Source: UBA1189 sp045612065
Lineage (GTDB): Bacteria; Bacteroidota; Bacteroidia; Bacteroidales; Bacteroidaceae
Reading direction: 5' to 3'
NCBI GenBank assembly: GCA_045612065.1
Contig: JAZKYH010000001.1
Location: 61,374-125,373 of the forward strand
Length of the DNA stretch: 64,000 nt
Shown: piece after piece, positions 55,719 to 63,971 of the stretch
Layout: every line of letters begins with the position of its first letter
How positions within the stretch are numbered: position 1 is the first letter of the stretch
Program-made: the position numbers and the translations under genes
The notes under the pieces: generated by a model
Told to the model about the DNA's origin: nothing
Database searches by the model: none
Seen by the model: only the letters and a program-made list of their open reading frames with translations

Positions 55719-57018
55719 GCGCTGTTTGCGGGGTAATCTGTATGCTCTGCATGCGACGCATCAGTGAATCGCATACTACTCGGAAAGTCTCCATGTTCTC
55801 CTCCCTGATAGGTTTCTTCGGTTGTGACTTGATGGTCAGCGGATTGATGGGTTTGCCGTTTTCATGTACGCGGAAGTCGAGATGAGGACCGGTAGACAAG
55901 CCTGTCGAGCCCACATAGCCAATTACCTCCTTTTGTGCCACCATACTGCCCACCTTCAAGCCCTTGGCAAAGCCCGAGAGGTGCATGTAGGTGGTGGTAT
56001 AGGTGCTGTTGTGGCGTATCTTTACGTAGTTTCCTCCGCCATTGGCCTGATAACCCTTCTCAATGACCTTACCACTACCGATGGCATATACCGGGGTTCC
56101 CACAGGGGCGGCATAGTCTACACCATGATGGGCGCGATAGCGTTTCAGTACGGGGTGGTAGCGGCTGTTAGTGAAGCGTGACGAGATGCGATAGTAGTCG
56201 AGCGGAGCTTTTAGGAATGCTCCTTCGAGGCTGTTGCCTTTCTCGTTGTAATAAAGTTCTTCGCCCTCTTGCACGAAAGGTATAGCATGATAAAGGCTGT
56301 CTGAAGCGCGGAATGAGGCTGCTCGTATGACGAAATTGTTGATTGGGCGCTCTTCTACATACTCCTGCTCGTAGATGAGGCGGAACTCGTCGCCCTTTTG
56401 GATGCCAAAGAAGTCGATTGTCCAACCGAAGATGTGCGATAGCATCACTGCCAACTGGGGTGAAGTCTCACTGGCCACCATCGCGTTCCATAGCGAAGAT
56501 TCTACCACTCCGCCGCACATGCGTTCCCGCCATTCTGAGGGGTGCTCGCCTCGGGTCACCTTGTCGGTGGTGAGGTCAAATACCGCATATTCCTTGGCTG
56601 TTATCTCATAGACGAAATAGCGCGGAGCCGCCATGCTGTCCATATCCGTGAGCAGAAGGCAAGGTCGTCCAGCACGTACTTTTCGTACATCGAACACCGA
56701 ATCGGGGCAATGTGATGTGAGAGCATACACCTTTGATGCGCTGAGTCCATAGCTCATCAGCAACTCGGCCAAGGTTTGGTGTGGTGCTACGGTGTCGTGG
56801 CGTACAGTGAAGTACTCGATAGGGAGCCCGTATCTATATAAGGTGTCCTTGACGGCAACCTCTTCAGTCGTCTCTTCGGGTTGCTCGCCTCGGCGATTCT
56901 TGCCCGATAAGATGAAGTATAGACCTGCGGACAATATTCCCGCTACAACGAGTAGGATAATCCACTTGTTTCTCTTTCTCCTGTCAGAGTATCGTCTGTA
57001 TCCGCGTCTTTCCATCAT
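55693..57018 (-). CDS. M23-family metallopeptidase, membrane-anchored
   Basis: The 441-residue protein has an N-terminal transmembrane anchor (about residues 20-36, WIILLVVAGILSAGLYFIL), an intermediate region (LysM-like/coiled) and a C-terminal M23 (LytM) domain. Visible ligands: His and Asp in HHGVDYAAPVGTPV, and the third-site segment GPHLDFRVHENG. Here the classical HxH reads HLD, so the second His is Asp; this variant is known in Bacteroidetes sequences. The family cuts peptide bridges of peptidoglycan or activates amidases. It lies 3 bases after recQ. Confidence 0.85.
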   Translation of the reverse strand: MMERRGYRRYSDRRKRNKWIILLVVAGILSAGLYFILSGKNRRGEQPEETTEEVAVKDTLYRYGLPIEYFTVRHDTVAPHQTLAELLMSYGLSASKVYALTSHCPDSVFDVRKVRAGRPCLLLTDMDSMAAPRYFVYEITAKEYAVFDLTTDKVTRGEHPSEWRERMCGGVVESSLWNAMVASETSPQLAVMLSHIFGWTIDFFGIQKGDEFRLIYEQEYVEERPINNFVIRAASFRASDSLYHAIPFVQEGEELYYNEKGNSLEGAFLKAPLDYYRISSRFTNSRYHPVLKRYRAHHGVDYAAPVGTPVYAIGSGKVIEKGYQANGGGNYVKIRHNSTYTTTYMHLSGFAKGLKVGSMVAQKEVIGYVGSTGLSTGPHLDFRVHENGKPINPLTIKSQPKKPIREENMETFRVVCDSLMRRMQSIQITPQTAPTSQTPTE

Positions 57019-57021
57019 TGA

Positions 57022-59208
57022 TTAGTTACCCATCTCGCTGATAAACTTGAGGCGTACCAAGCGGATTTCCTCTTCTGAGTAGTCGTCGCCCAACTCCTCG
57101 ATAGCCTCTTCGATGTCGTCAGTCTCTGACTCTTTGAAATATTCGTAGATTTCATCCACCTTGTCGTCATCAAGCACCTCTTCGAGGAAGTAGTCGATAT
57201 TGAGCTTGGTGCCTGAGTATACGATGCTCTCCACTTCGTCGAGCAGTTCGTCAAACTCGATGCCCTTAGCCACTGCGATGTCGTCGAGTGCCACCTTGCG
57301 GTCGATGCTTTGGATGATGCTCACCTTCATTTTAGACTTGTTGGCCACGGTACGTACTCGCATATCTTCGGGACGCTCGATCTCGTTCTCCTCCACATGG
57401 CGGCGGATGAGTTCCACAAACTCCTGTCCATAACGCTTGGCTTTGCCTTCGCCCACTCCCGGAATGTTTCTCAACTCATCGATGGTGATGGGATAGGTCG
57501 TTGCCATGGCCTCTAATGATGGGTCTTGGAAGATGACGTAGGGGGGCAGGTCATGCTTCTTGGCTACCTTCTTGCGCAAGTCTTTGAGCATGGTGAACAA
57601 ACCTGGGTCTACCACCACTGTGCCACCCGAGCGCAAGGGCATTTCTTCGTTTTCTTCCTCTTCGAAGTCGCGGTCTTCTACGATTTTGAACGACTTGGGG
57701 CTCTTGAGGAATTTCTTTCCGGCAGCAGTCGTCTTGAGCAGACCGTAGTTCTCTACGTCTTTCTCTAAATAACCGGAGATGAGCGCCTGCTGTATCACAG
57801 CATTCCATGTCTTTTCTTCATCGCTGGTGCCGGTGCCAAAGGTCTCCAGTTCATCGTGTTGATGAGCAATAACCTCTGAAGTCTCTTTTCCGAGTATGAT
57901 GTTTATGATGTGTTCAGACTTGAAGTTCTCTTTTACGGCAATCACCGTTTCAAGAACAGTACACAATAATTCTTGAGCTTCCACTTTTTTCTTTGGATTT
58001 AAACAATTATCACAATTTCCACAATTCTCTTCCTCATAGTTTTCGCCGAAGTAATGGAGCAGCATCTTGCGTCGGCACACCGAAGTCTCACAGTAGGCTG
58101 TGGTTTCCTTCAGTAGTTGCTTGCCTATATCCTGCTCTGCAATGGGCTTTCCTTCGAGAAATTTCTCCAACTTCTGCAAATCCTTATTGCTGTAGAACGC
58201 AATGCAGCGTCCTTCGCCTCCGTCGCGGCCGCCTCGTCCGGTCTCTTGGTAGTATCCTTCGAGGCTTTTGGGTATGTCGTAGTGTATGACATAGCGTACA
58301 TCCGGTTTGTCGATGCCCATACCGAAGGCTATTGTTGCTACGATAACGTCGACGCGCTCCATGATGAAGTCATCCTGTGTCTGCGAGCGCACAGCTGAGT
58401 CCATACCTGCGTGGTAGGCTGCTGCCGATATTTCGTTGGCGCGTAGCACTTCGGCCAGCTCCTCTACCTTCTTACGGCTGAGGCAGTAGATGATGCCCGA
58501 CTTGCCCGGTTGTCCTTTGATGAAGCGCACGATGTCCGACTCCACATTCTTCGTCTTGGGCCTCACCTCATAGTATAGGTTAGCACGGTTGAACGATGAG
58601 CAGAACTCCTTGGCTTCCATGATGCCCAGACTCTTCTTGATGTCGTCGCGCACCTTATGTGTGGCTGTTGCCGTGAGGGCTATGACGGGGGCATTGCATA
58701 TCTCATTGATGATGGGACGTATCTTGCGATATTCGGGGCGGAAGTCGTGTCCCCACTCCGAAATACAATGTGCCTCATCGATGGCATAGAACGATATTTT
58801 TACCGAACGCAGAAACTCCACGTTTTCCTCCTTGGTGAGCGACTCGGGTGCTACGTAGAGCAGCTTGGTCTTGCCCGACAGGATGTCGGCTTTCACCTGG
58901 TCTATGTCAGATTTCTTGAGTGAAGAGTTGAGGAAGTGGGCCACGCCATCTTCCTCGCTATAGTTACGGATAGCATCGACCTGATTCTTCATCAGTGCGA
59001 TGAGGGGCGATATTACGATTGCCGTACCCTCCATGATGAGCGAAGGTAACTGATAGCACAGCGACTTGCCACCGCCTGTGGGCATCAGTACAAAGGTGTC
59101 GTTCCCGTCGAGTACATTGCGGATAATAGCCTCTTGGTCTCCCTTGAAGGTGTCAAACCCGAAATGCTGCTTGAGCAGACTCGTAAGGTTTATCTTGTTC
59201 TTATCCAT
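57022..59208 (-). CDS. recQ: ATP-dependent DNA helicase RecQ
   Basis: The 728-residue helicase unwinds DNA 3' to 5' for repair and recombination. Motifs: Walker A PTGGGKSLCYQLP near residue 41, DEAH box YAIDEAHCISEWGHDFRPEY, zinc-binding cysteines in CGNCDNC near residue 395, a winged helix, and an HRDC domain (LRKKVAKKHDLPPYVIFQD). The C-terminal extension is acidic (DDIEEAIEELGDDYSEEE). A well-formed promoter lies upstream at 59264-59296. Length matches long Bacteroidetes RecQ. Confidence 0.97.
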   Translation of the reverse strand: MDKNKINLTSLLKQHFGFDTFKGDQEAIIRNVLDGNDTFVLMPTGGGKSLCYQLPSLIMEGTAIVISPLIALMKNQVDAIRNYSEEDGVAHFLNSSLKKSDIDQVKADILSGKTKLLYVAPESLTKEENVEFLRSVKISFYAIDEAHCISEWGHDFRPEYRKIRPIINEICNAPVIALTATATHKVRDDIKKSLGIMEAKEFCSSFNRANLYYEVRPKTKNVESDIVRFIKGQPGKSGIIYCLSRKKVEELAEVLRANEISAAAYHAGMDSAVRSQTQDDFIMERVDVIVATIAFGMGIDKPDVRYVIHYDIPKSLEGYYQETGRGGRDGGEGRCIAFYSNKDLQKLEKFLEGKPIAEQDIGKQLLKETTAYCETSVCRRKMLLHYFGENYEEENCGNCDNCLNPKKKVEAQELLCTVLETVIAVKENFKSEHIINIILGKETSEVIAHQHDELETFGTGTSDEEKTWNAVIQQALISGYLEKDVENYGLLKTTAAGKKFLKSPKSFKIVEDRDFEEEENEEMPLRSGGTVVVDPGLFTMLKDLRKKVAKKHDLPPYVIFQDPSLEAMATTYPITIDELRNIPGVGEGKAKRYGQEFVELIRRHVEENEIERPEDMRVRTVANKSKMKVSIIQSIDRKVALDDIAVAKGIEFDELLDEVESIVYSGTKLNIDYFLEEVLDDDKVDEIYEYFKESETDDIEEAIEELGDDYSEEEIRLVRLKFISEMGN

Positions 59209-59263
59209 AACTTTATGTCCTCTTATCGTGGCCTTTTAGGCAAGGCCTTGATGAGGCGTTACA

Positions 59264-59296
59264 CAAAGTTAAAAACAAGTTTTGTAAAGTTGCAAA
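59264..59296 (-). promoter_or_regulatory. recQ promoter
   Basis: On the minus strand the -33 TTTG (59293-59296) and -7 TAACTTTG (59264-59271) are separated by 21 bases. The recQ start follows about 55 bases downstream. Confidence 0.78.
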
Positions 59297-59343
59297 CTTT
59301 CGTGCGTTTTTTTTGTTGTAAGATTGAAAATAGTCGCGACGCC

Positions 59344-59793
59344 TTATCTGATGAGCATGATGACCTCGTCCTTCAGGGCATCGGGTAGTGCCACCTCGCG
59401 CAGTTCGAGGCTCTTGAGCCAGTCCTCCACCTCTGAGGGGTGCATGGTGTAGAGCACTTCGCGAAACTCCTCCACGGCTTCATCGTCATATTCATCGGGC
59501 ATGGTGCCGCTGAAGCGGTCCAGCTCCTCATCGTCGAAATATTCGATGTCGGTGCGTAGGGCACGCTTTATGCGTCCTTTCTCGCACACCTCATGCTCGC
59601 CGCAGCACTCCTCGCCGTCGTCTTCGGGGGTGGGGGAGGGCTCTTGTGGCTCTTGGCTCTCTTGGGTCTGTTGTGTCCTCGCCTGCTGGGAGGGTACGGT
59701 GTCCTCGCCATTCTGTTTTCTCACCATTCGTCCTACGAGCGACAGCACCACCAGTGCTGCCAGGAATATTGCGCTATATACTGCTATGTTCAT
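59344..59793 (-). CDS. Membrane-anchored hypothetical protein with CCGxHxxC motif
   Basis: The 149-residue protein has an N-terminal transmembrane segment (AVYSAIFLAALVVLSLVGRM), a Gln/Glu/Pro-rich linker and a C-terminal acidic domain. The motif ECCGEHEVCEK with clustered Cys and His may bind metal. It lies 10 bases after aroA. Such proteins are widespread in Bacteroidales, but no function is established to my knowledge. Confidence 0.65.
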   Translation of the reverse strand: MNIAVYSAIFLAALVVLSLVGRMVRKQNGEDTVPSQQARTQQTQESQEPQEPSPTPEDDGEECCGEHEVCEKGRIKRALRTDIEYFDDEELDRFSGTMPDEYDDEAVEEFREVLYTMHPSEVEDWLKSLELREVALPDALKDEVIMLIR

Positions 59794-59803
59794 GCTTTTT
59801 CAG

Positions 59804-61144
59804 TTAAGAGTTAAAAGTGTAGAGGGAAGAGTTTGTTCCTTCTTCGTTTTCGTTATCGTTATCGTTTTCGTTCAACTTATTCAGGTCTTCCCAGAACGTG
59901 GGGTACGACTTGGTCACCACCTCGGGATGTTCTATCGTAAGGCACTCGGTGCACAGCGCTGCGGGGGCGAAGGCCATGGCCATGCGGTGATCATCGTAGG
60001 TCGCTATCGTAGGTCGCTCCTCGGCTTTGCAGCGTGTGCCGTCCCAAATGAGACGTTCGTCACCCTCGGCGCGTAGCACATAGCCCAACTTGCGCAGTTC
60101 GGCAATGAGTGCCGCCACGCGGTCGGTCTCCTTGATGCGCAGGCTGTGTATTCCTTTAAATGTATAGGGCACGTCCAGCAGACAGCATGTCACGGCCAAG
60201 GTCTGCGCTATGTCGGGGCAGTGGGTGAAATCCTTTTCAAATGGAAAGTTGAACCGAAGGTCGACGCCTATAGGGGCTGAAGTCAAAGATGAAAGTTGAA
60301 AATCCCCTCCGAACAATCTTGCTCCCTCCTCGGTGTAGACAGTCTTGACGCCCAGCGGCTCGAAGAGTTGTGCCACCACGCGGTCGCCTTGGTGGCTGTC
60401 GGGTGTGAGGCCTTGCAGCAGTAGCTCCACTTCGTGTCCCTTGCGTGCGGCAATGGCAGCCAGCTCATACCAGTACGACGCTGCGCTCCAGTCGCCCTCT
60501 ACGGCAAAGGGTATGTCCTCATACTCCCCGGGGCTGACACGGATGGTGTGCTCGTCCGTCCACTCGGCCGTGGCTCCATACTTGCGCATGAGGTCGAGGG
60601 TGAGCTCAATGTAGGTGCGCGAGGCGATGTTGCCTCTCAGGTGCAATGTCAGTCCGTCGGCAAGGCGGGGCGCTACCATCAGCAGGGCCGAGATGTACTG
60701 CGAGCTGATGCCCGCCTCAATCTCCAGCTCACCACCCTGCAGCTTCTTGCCGCAGATGCGCAAGGGAGGGTATCCCTCCTTATTTATATAGGCGATGTCG
60801 GCACCCAGTTTACGCAAAGCCTCCACCAAGGTCCCTATGGGTCGTTGCTGCATGCGTTCACTGCCCGTGATGACGGTCTCCCCCTCGGTGATGGCGAGGT
60901 AGGCGGTGAGGAATCGCATGGCCGTACCCGTGGCACCGATGTCGATAAGCCGCGCGCCCGCCCGCTTGGCCTCGATGCCCTGTCGCATGTGGTCAGTGTC
61001 GTCGCACACGGCAAGGTTGCCGATGGCATGGCGCTGCTGGGGGCACAAGGCTTGCAGCAGCAGAGCGCGGTTGCTCACACTTTTCGATGCGGGCAGTGCT
61101 ATGCGTGCGGTCACCTTTTCGGCTATGTTGAGGGCGATTTGCAT
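59804..61144 (-). CDS. aroA: 3-phosphoshikimate 1-carboxyvinyltransferase (EPSP synthase)
   Basis: The 446-residue enzyme makes 5-enolpyruvylshikimate-3-phosphate from shikimate-3-phosphate and PEP, in aromatic amino-acid synthesis. Signature regions: LPASKSVSNRALLLQAL near the N-terminus, GTAMRFLTAYLA, IGTLVEALRKLGADI, and KETDRVAALIAELRKLG near residue 345. The C-terminal tail has an Asn/Asp/Glu repeat (NENDNDNENEEG). A TACTTTTG element on the minus strand (61167-61174) may be its -7. Confidence 0.95.
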   Translation of the reverse strand: MQIALNIAEKVTARIALPASKSVSNRALLLQALCPQQRHAIGNLAVCDDTDHMRQGIEAKRAGARLIDIGATGTAMRFLTAYLAITEGETVITGSERMQQRPIGTLVEALRKLGADIAYINKEGYPPLRICGKKLQGGELEIEAGISSQYISALLMVAPRLADGLTLHLRGNIASRTYIELTLDLMRKYGATAEWTDEHTIRVSPGEYEDIPFAVEGDWSAASYWYELAAIAARKGHEVELLLQGLTPDSHQGDRVVAQLFEPLGVKTVYTEEGARLFGGDFQLSSLTSAPIGVDLRFNFPFEKDFTHCPDIAQTLAVTCCLLDVPYTFKGIHSLRIKETDRVAALIAELRKLGYVLRAEGDERLIWDGTRCKAEERPTIATYDDHRMAMAFAPAALCTECLTIEHPEVVTKSYPTFWEDLNKLNENDNDNENEEGTNSSLYTFNS

Positions 61145-61213
61145 CCTTCGAGACGGTTATTTTTGGCAAAAGTAGCAAAAAATGCACTAAGAAGCGAAAA
61201 AATATGGATAAAA

Positions 61214-61245
61214 GTTGTGTAGTTAAATAAAAAGCTATACCTTTG
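61214..61245 (+). promoter_or_regulatory. tRNA-Pro promoter
   Basis: A -33-like GTTG (61214-61217) lies about 20 bases before TACCTTTG (61238-61245), a -7 match. The tRNA begins 28 bases downstream. Confidence 0.65.
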
Positions 61246-61272
61246 CACCGCAATTGCAACTGAGCATTGCAG

Positions 61273-61347
61273 CGGGGTGTAGCTCAGCCCGGTTAGAGTA
61301 CGCGTCTGGGGGGCGTGTGGTCGCTGGTTCGAATCCAGTCACCCCGA
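61273..61347 (+). tRNA. tRNA-Pro (anticodon GGG)
   Basis: The acceptor stem CGGGGTG pairs with CACCCCG. The D arm GCTC/GAGT, anticodon stem CGCGT/GCGTG with loop CTGGGGG (anticodon GGG) and T arm with GTTCGAAT are all visible. The CCA end is not encoded. A terminator follows at 61355. Confidence 0.95.
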
Positions 61348-61354
61348 CTGAGAG

Positions 61355-61390
61355 AAAGCATTGATAATCACATGATTATCGATGCTTTTT
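61355..61390 (+). terminator. Terminator of tRNA-Pro
   Basis: AAAGCATTGATAATCA and TGATTATCGATGCTTT pair with one mismatch around CA and are followed by T-rich bases. It is 7 bases after the tRNA. Confidence 0.85.
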
Positions 61391-61426
61391 TCTTTTTATG
61401 CATATCTAAGAATAGTGTGTAGTTGG

Positions 61427-61459
61427 CGTGGTGGTTGACTTTTCGCGTCAACCACCACG
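61427..61459. repeat. Perfect 13-bp inverted repeat downstream of tRNA-Pro
   Basis: CGTGGTGGTTGAC (61427-61439) and GTCAACCACCACG (61447-61459) pair exactly around the loop TTTTCGC. The further copy GTCAACC follows at about 61460. It lies between the tRNA and gene remnants, so it may belong to a recombination site or to an element end. Confidence 0.85.
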
Positions 61460-61518
61460 TCAACCAAAAACGATGAATGCGCCAATTTCTGCAAAGAAAA
61501 TACTTAAAGGCTTGAATC

Positions 61519-61677
61519 ATGATACAGATTGACGAAGCCAAATTGGCAAAGCTCTCAACTACCAACCAAATGCTCGATGAGAAATATGGTGTGCATGGTA
61601 CAGATACACGCAATGAGTTTGACGAACAATCCATTGCTTGGTTCTATGGCAATATGTTCAAAGAGCCGAGAAGATAG
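61519..61677 (+). pseudogene. Truncated XRE-family antitoxin remnant
   Basis: A 52-residue frame (MIQIDEAKLAKLSTTNQMLD, then KYGVHGTDTRNEF and IAWFYGNMFKE) matches the N-terminus of a HigA-like XRE antitoxin common in Bacteroidales. The part before the helix-turn-helix is kept, while the HTH itself is missing and the frame ends with TAG. It is a fragment without its toxin. It lies 172 bases after tRNA-Pro. Confidence 0.55.
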
Positions 61678-61689
61678 GCCGTGAGCAAA

Positions 61690-61886
61690 GCGCATACTTC
61701 TACCATAATCGCGAATGGCAATAGTTTGCTTATCTTCAATTCGGATTTCAATCCGTTTCCCATACCCCCTCTAGAACTCATTGACTATATAATGCAATAC
61801 TTCTCGCAACAATGTATATATTCCATCATGGGGATAAGTCCCATCACCCAACCTGCTCGGAAACGGATATGTTCTATTTGAGACAT
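61690..61886 (-). pseudogene. Decayed fragment of topoisomerase IV subunit B (parE)
   Basis: On the minus strand MSQIEHIRFRAG, then in a different frame RLGDGTYPHDGIYTLLREV, then KRIEIRIEDKQTIAIRDYGR read as the ATP-binding N-terminus of ParE/GyrB with a deletion at the MYIG position and an in-frame stop. The sequence is broken in at least two places, so it is a dead gene copy, probably brought in by a past integration. Confidence 0.6.
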
Positions 61887-61931
61887 TCCTTCAGGAGTAT
61901 TCATACGGACTCATCTTATTGTCAAATGGCA

Positions 61932-63083
61932 TTAAACACGTCTTGCAGTATTTCCGGATATATCCCACAAATCACCATGCTGGTCTTGAACACGCCCATT
62001 ACTCAGTTCATCGTATATATGAATAGTTCTACCATTCTCTAATTGGATATATTTAGTACCATGGCCAGTACTACACAAAAGTCCAGTTTGACCATAAACT
62101 GTTCCTTTGGCTTCCATTTCTGTTGCATACTTACCAGAAGATGGTATAGACGAAAATATTGCCAAAGCAAATATCCATGTAAACACTGTACTGAAAGGCT
62201 CATATATTTCAACAGAGTACTTATGAATGAAAAACATCGCAACAACTCCCAATAGAGTGTAAAAAAGATTTCTCCAACCGCCCTTGAATAAGTTTGTTAC
62301 AAGGGTCAGTAGTAATGAAGCTGCAAGTATCAAATATCCGAATCCCCCCCATGCAATAGTCAAAATTATACTGATTCTTAGTCCCCACAACGAAACCTTG
62401 TCTGTATACAAGAACAAACTCAAGAATTTATCAACACAACGAATCTGGAAAATCGCAAATATAATCAATAGGATAGCATTAACAATAGTCCAAAACCAGC
62501 CGACAATAACGGGTTCTACAAACCAAGTGGGCACATCCATATAGTTCATATAAAAGAGTTCTGTTCCAATAAACGCAATAAAAGCGATAATTCCACTAAG
62601 TACCCGGCCTTGATTTATAAGATATATGAACAATATCATCAAGCCAATAATTAGTGCTATCATTCCTTTTTTCGTCCAAGAGACGTAACTCCAATCACTC
62701 AGTTCATTTTTATCTATTTCTTTTGCGAATTTTGTATCATCTGCAAAAATCCATCTTTTATCACCCCAAGTATCTACACGATAAAGAACCTTATTATCCC
62801 CACTAAGTCCCCAATCTGTTACTCGTATTGTGTCACCTCTATTTAGGCTAGACGACACTGAACCGAATGAAATCTCCCTGGAGAAGAACAAAGGAGGTTC
62901 ATTTTTCATAACTATGACTTTTGCAGGAAACTTATGTGCAGGATAACCAAACTTATCAGCTGGATAGTTTGTTACTTTTGTATTATTCCCTGCTATAACT
63001 TGCAAAGGCAATAATAACAATAATAATGTAAACACTCTAAAATTATTGAAAAGCATATGGCTTTTGAATTGTAAAATTTTCAT
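61932..63083 (-). CDS. Multi-pass membrane protein with N-terminal SH3-like domain
   Basis: The protein (383 residues from ATG 63083; an ATG at 63110 would add 9) has a signal segment (FTLLLLLLPLQVIAG), then a domain of about 100 residues with the look of an SH3-type extracellular domain (RGDTIRVTDWGLSG, VLYRVDTWGDKRWIF), then seven or so hydrophobic segments (for example GMIALIIGLMILFIYLI). The C-terminus is soluble (RTIHIYDELSNGRVQDQHGD). No family is recognised. It stands alone between remnants and the intergenic repeats. Confidence 0.6.
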   Translation of the reverse strand: MKILQFKSHMLFNNFRVFTLLLLLLPLQVIAGNNTKVTNYPADKFGYPAHKFPAKVIVMKNEPPLFFSREISFGSVSSSLNRGDTIRVTDWGLSGDNKVLYRVDTWGDKRWIFADDTKFAKEIDKNELSDWSYVSWTKKGMIALIIGLMILFIYLINQGRVLSGIIAFIAFIGTELFYMNYMDVPTWFVEPVIVGWFWTIVNAILLIIFAIFQIRCVDKFLSLFLYTDKVSLWGLRISIILTIAWGGFGYLILAASLLLTLVTNLFKGGWRNLFYTLLGVVAMFFIHKYSVEIYEPFSTVFTWIFALAIFSSIPSSGKYATEMEAKGTVYGQTGLLCSTGHGTKYIQLENGRTIHIYDELSNGRVQDQHGDLWDISGNTARRV

Positions 63084-63110
63084 ATGTTTAATAGGATATT
63101 TTAGTTCCAT

Positions 63111-63601
63111 ATTTATATCATACCATCACGAATAAAGAAGAATAATGCCCTTTCAACTTTATTTCATTTTACAAATGTACGCAAAATATAGCAATTAAAA
63201 GCTAAATTATCAAGACAAAAAGTTATGTTCTTCAGAAAATAATATTGGAGTGTTTAGCAAATACAACCAGAGACTGCAAAAATCCTCAAAAAGGTTGATA
63301 GGCTGCATGCACCACTTTTCAAGGGAGTTTTACTCGTGTTACGCTACTTTTTCAAGGGAGTTTCGACAGCGAAGGTAAAATTCCTTTCCGTTTAATCCAA
63401 ACTTTGAGAAGAATTTTCAAGTATTTTTTAGGTGAATTCCCGTGCATGTAAATATAAAGACGTTCTTCTGACGAAAGATTCGGCAAGAGTTTCGGCAAGT
63501 CTTTTGCAAGATAATAAACTTTATTTCAACACGATAAGTATCAATTTAGGCAAGTCGGCAAGTCTTGCTTATTTTTTATATTGCTTCAAGCTCGTAGATA
63601 T
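63111..63601. other. Intergenic region with short direct repeats
   Basis: No gene is seen. ACTTTTCAAGGGAGTTT (63314-63330) recurs as ACTTTTTCAAGGGAGTTT (63346-63363), 32 bases apart. Further down GGCAAG units recur (near 63482, 63493, 63549 and 63556). The base composition is AT-rich. Confidence 0.55.
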
Positions 63602-63790
63602 ATGATGCAACGCCCTATTCATTTGGGGGAAATAAAGGAGCAAATCGCAAAAAACAAAGGACAATATTGCCCCCCAAAAAATGATAAAACAAACCCTACG
63701 CAATGGAGGGTATTTGCAGAGGAAAGGGATCGTTTTTATAGCCTTCTTCGATTGGCGTCACTAGCTAGTGATGGGCTCATCACTAGCTAG
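63602..63790 (+). CDS. Small hypothetical ORF overlapping the palindrome array
   Basis: From ATG 63602 the frame gives 62 residues (MMQRPIHLGEIKEQIAKNKG). Its last residues (LASLASDGLITS) are encoded by the palindrome array itself. An earlier TTG at 63581 is possible. Whether it is a real gene or only the leader of the array is uncertain. Confidence 0.35.
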   Translation: MMQRPIHLGEIKEQIAKNKGQYCPPKNDKTNPTQWRVFAEERDRFYSLLRLASLASDGLITS

Positions 63791-63837
63791 CGTTGTGTGC
63801 GTTACTAGCTTGTGACGTACGCATCACTAGCTAGTGA
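63758..63837. repeat. Four palindromes at exact 22-bp spacing
   Basis: TCACTAGCTAGTGA occurs perfectly at 63758-63771 and 63824-63837, with variants at about 63780-63792 and 63802-63815. All four centres are 22 bases apart (63764/65, 63786/87, 63808/09, 63830/31). This is a regular iteron or operator array, about 100 bases upstream of the promoter at 63916. Confidence 0.92.
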
Positions 63838-63915
63838 CGTTTGAATTGAATAGTGATAACAGGGAAAACGCATTATAAACTAGCAGTATTTTAGAGCGAA
63901 ATATTAGCAAGAAAA

Positions 63916-63947
63916 TTTGCTTATGCCGCTGATTATTAGTATATTTA
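63916..63947 (+). promoter_or_regulatory. Promoter of the gene running off the window
   Basis: TTTG at 63916-63919 and TATATTTA at 63940-63947 lie 20 bases apart and match -33 and -7 except for the last G. The ATG follows at 63972. Confidence 0.65.
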
Positions 63948-63971
63948 CATAGTGAATAATATTATGTAAAT

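Noticed and set aside
63758..63837. Palindrome array as a CRISPR array
   Set aside because: The 22-bp periodic units are contiguous palindromes, too short and without unique spacers of normal length.
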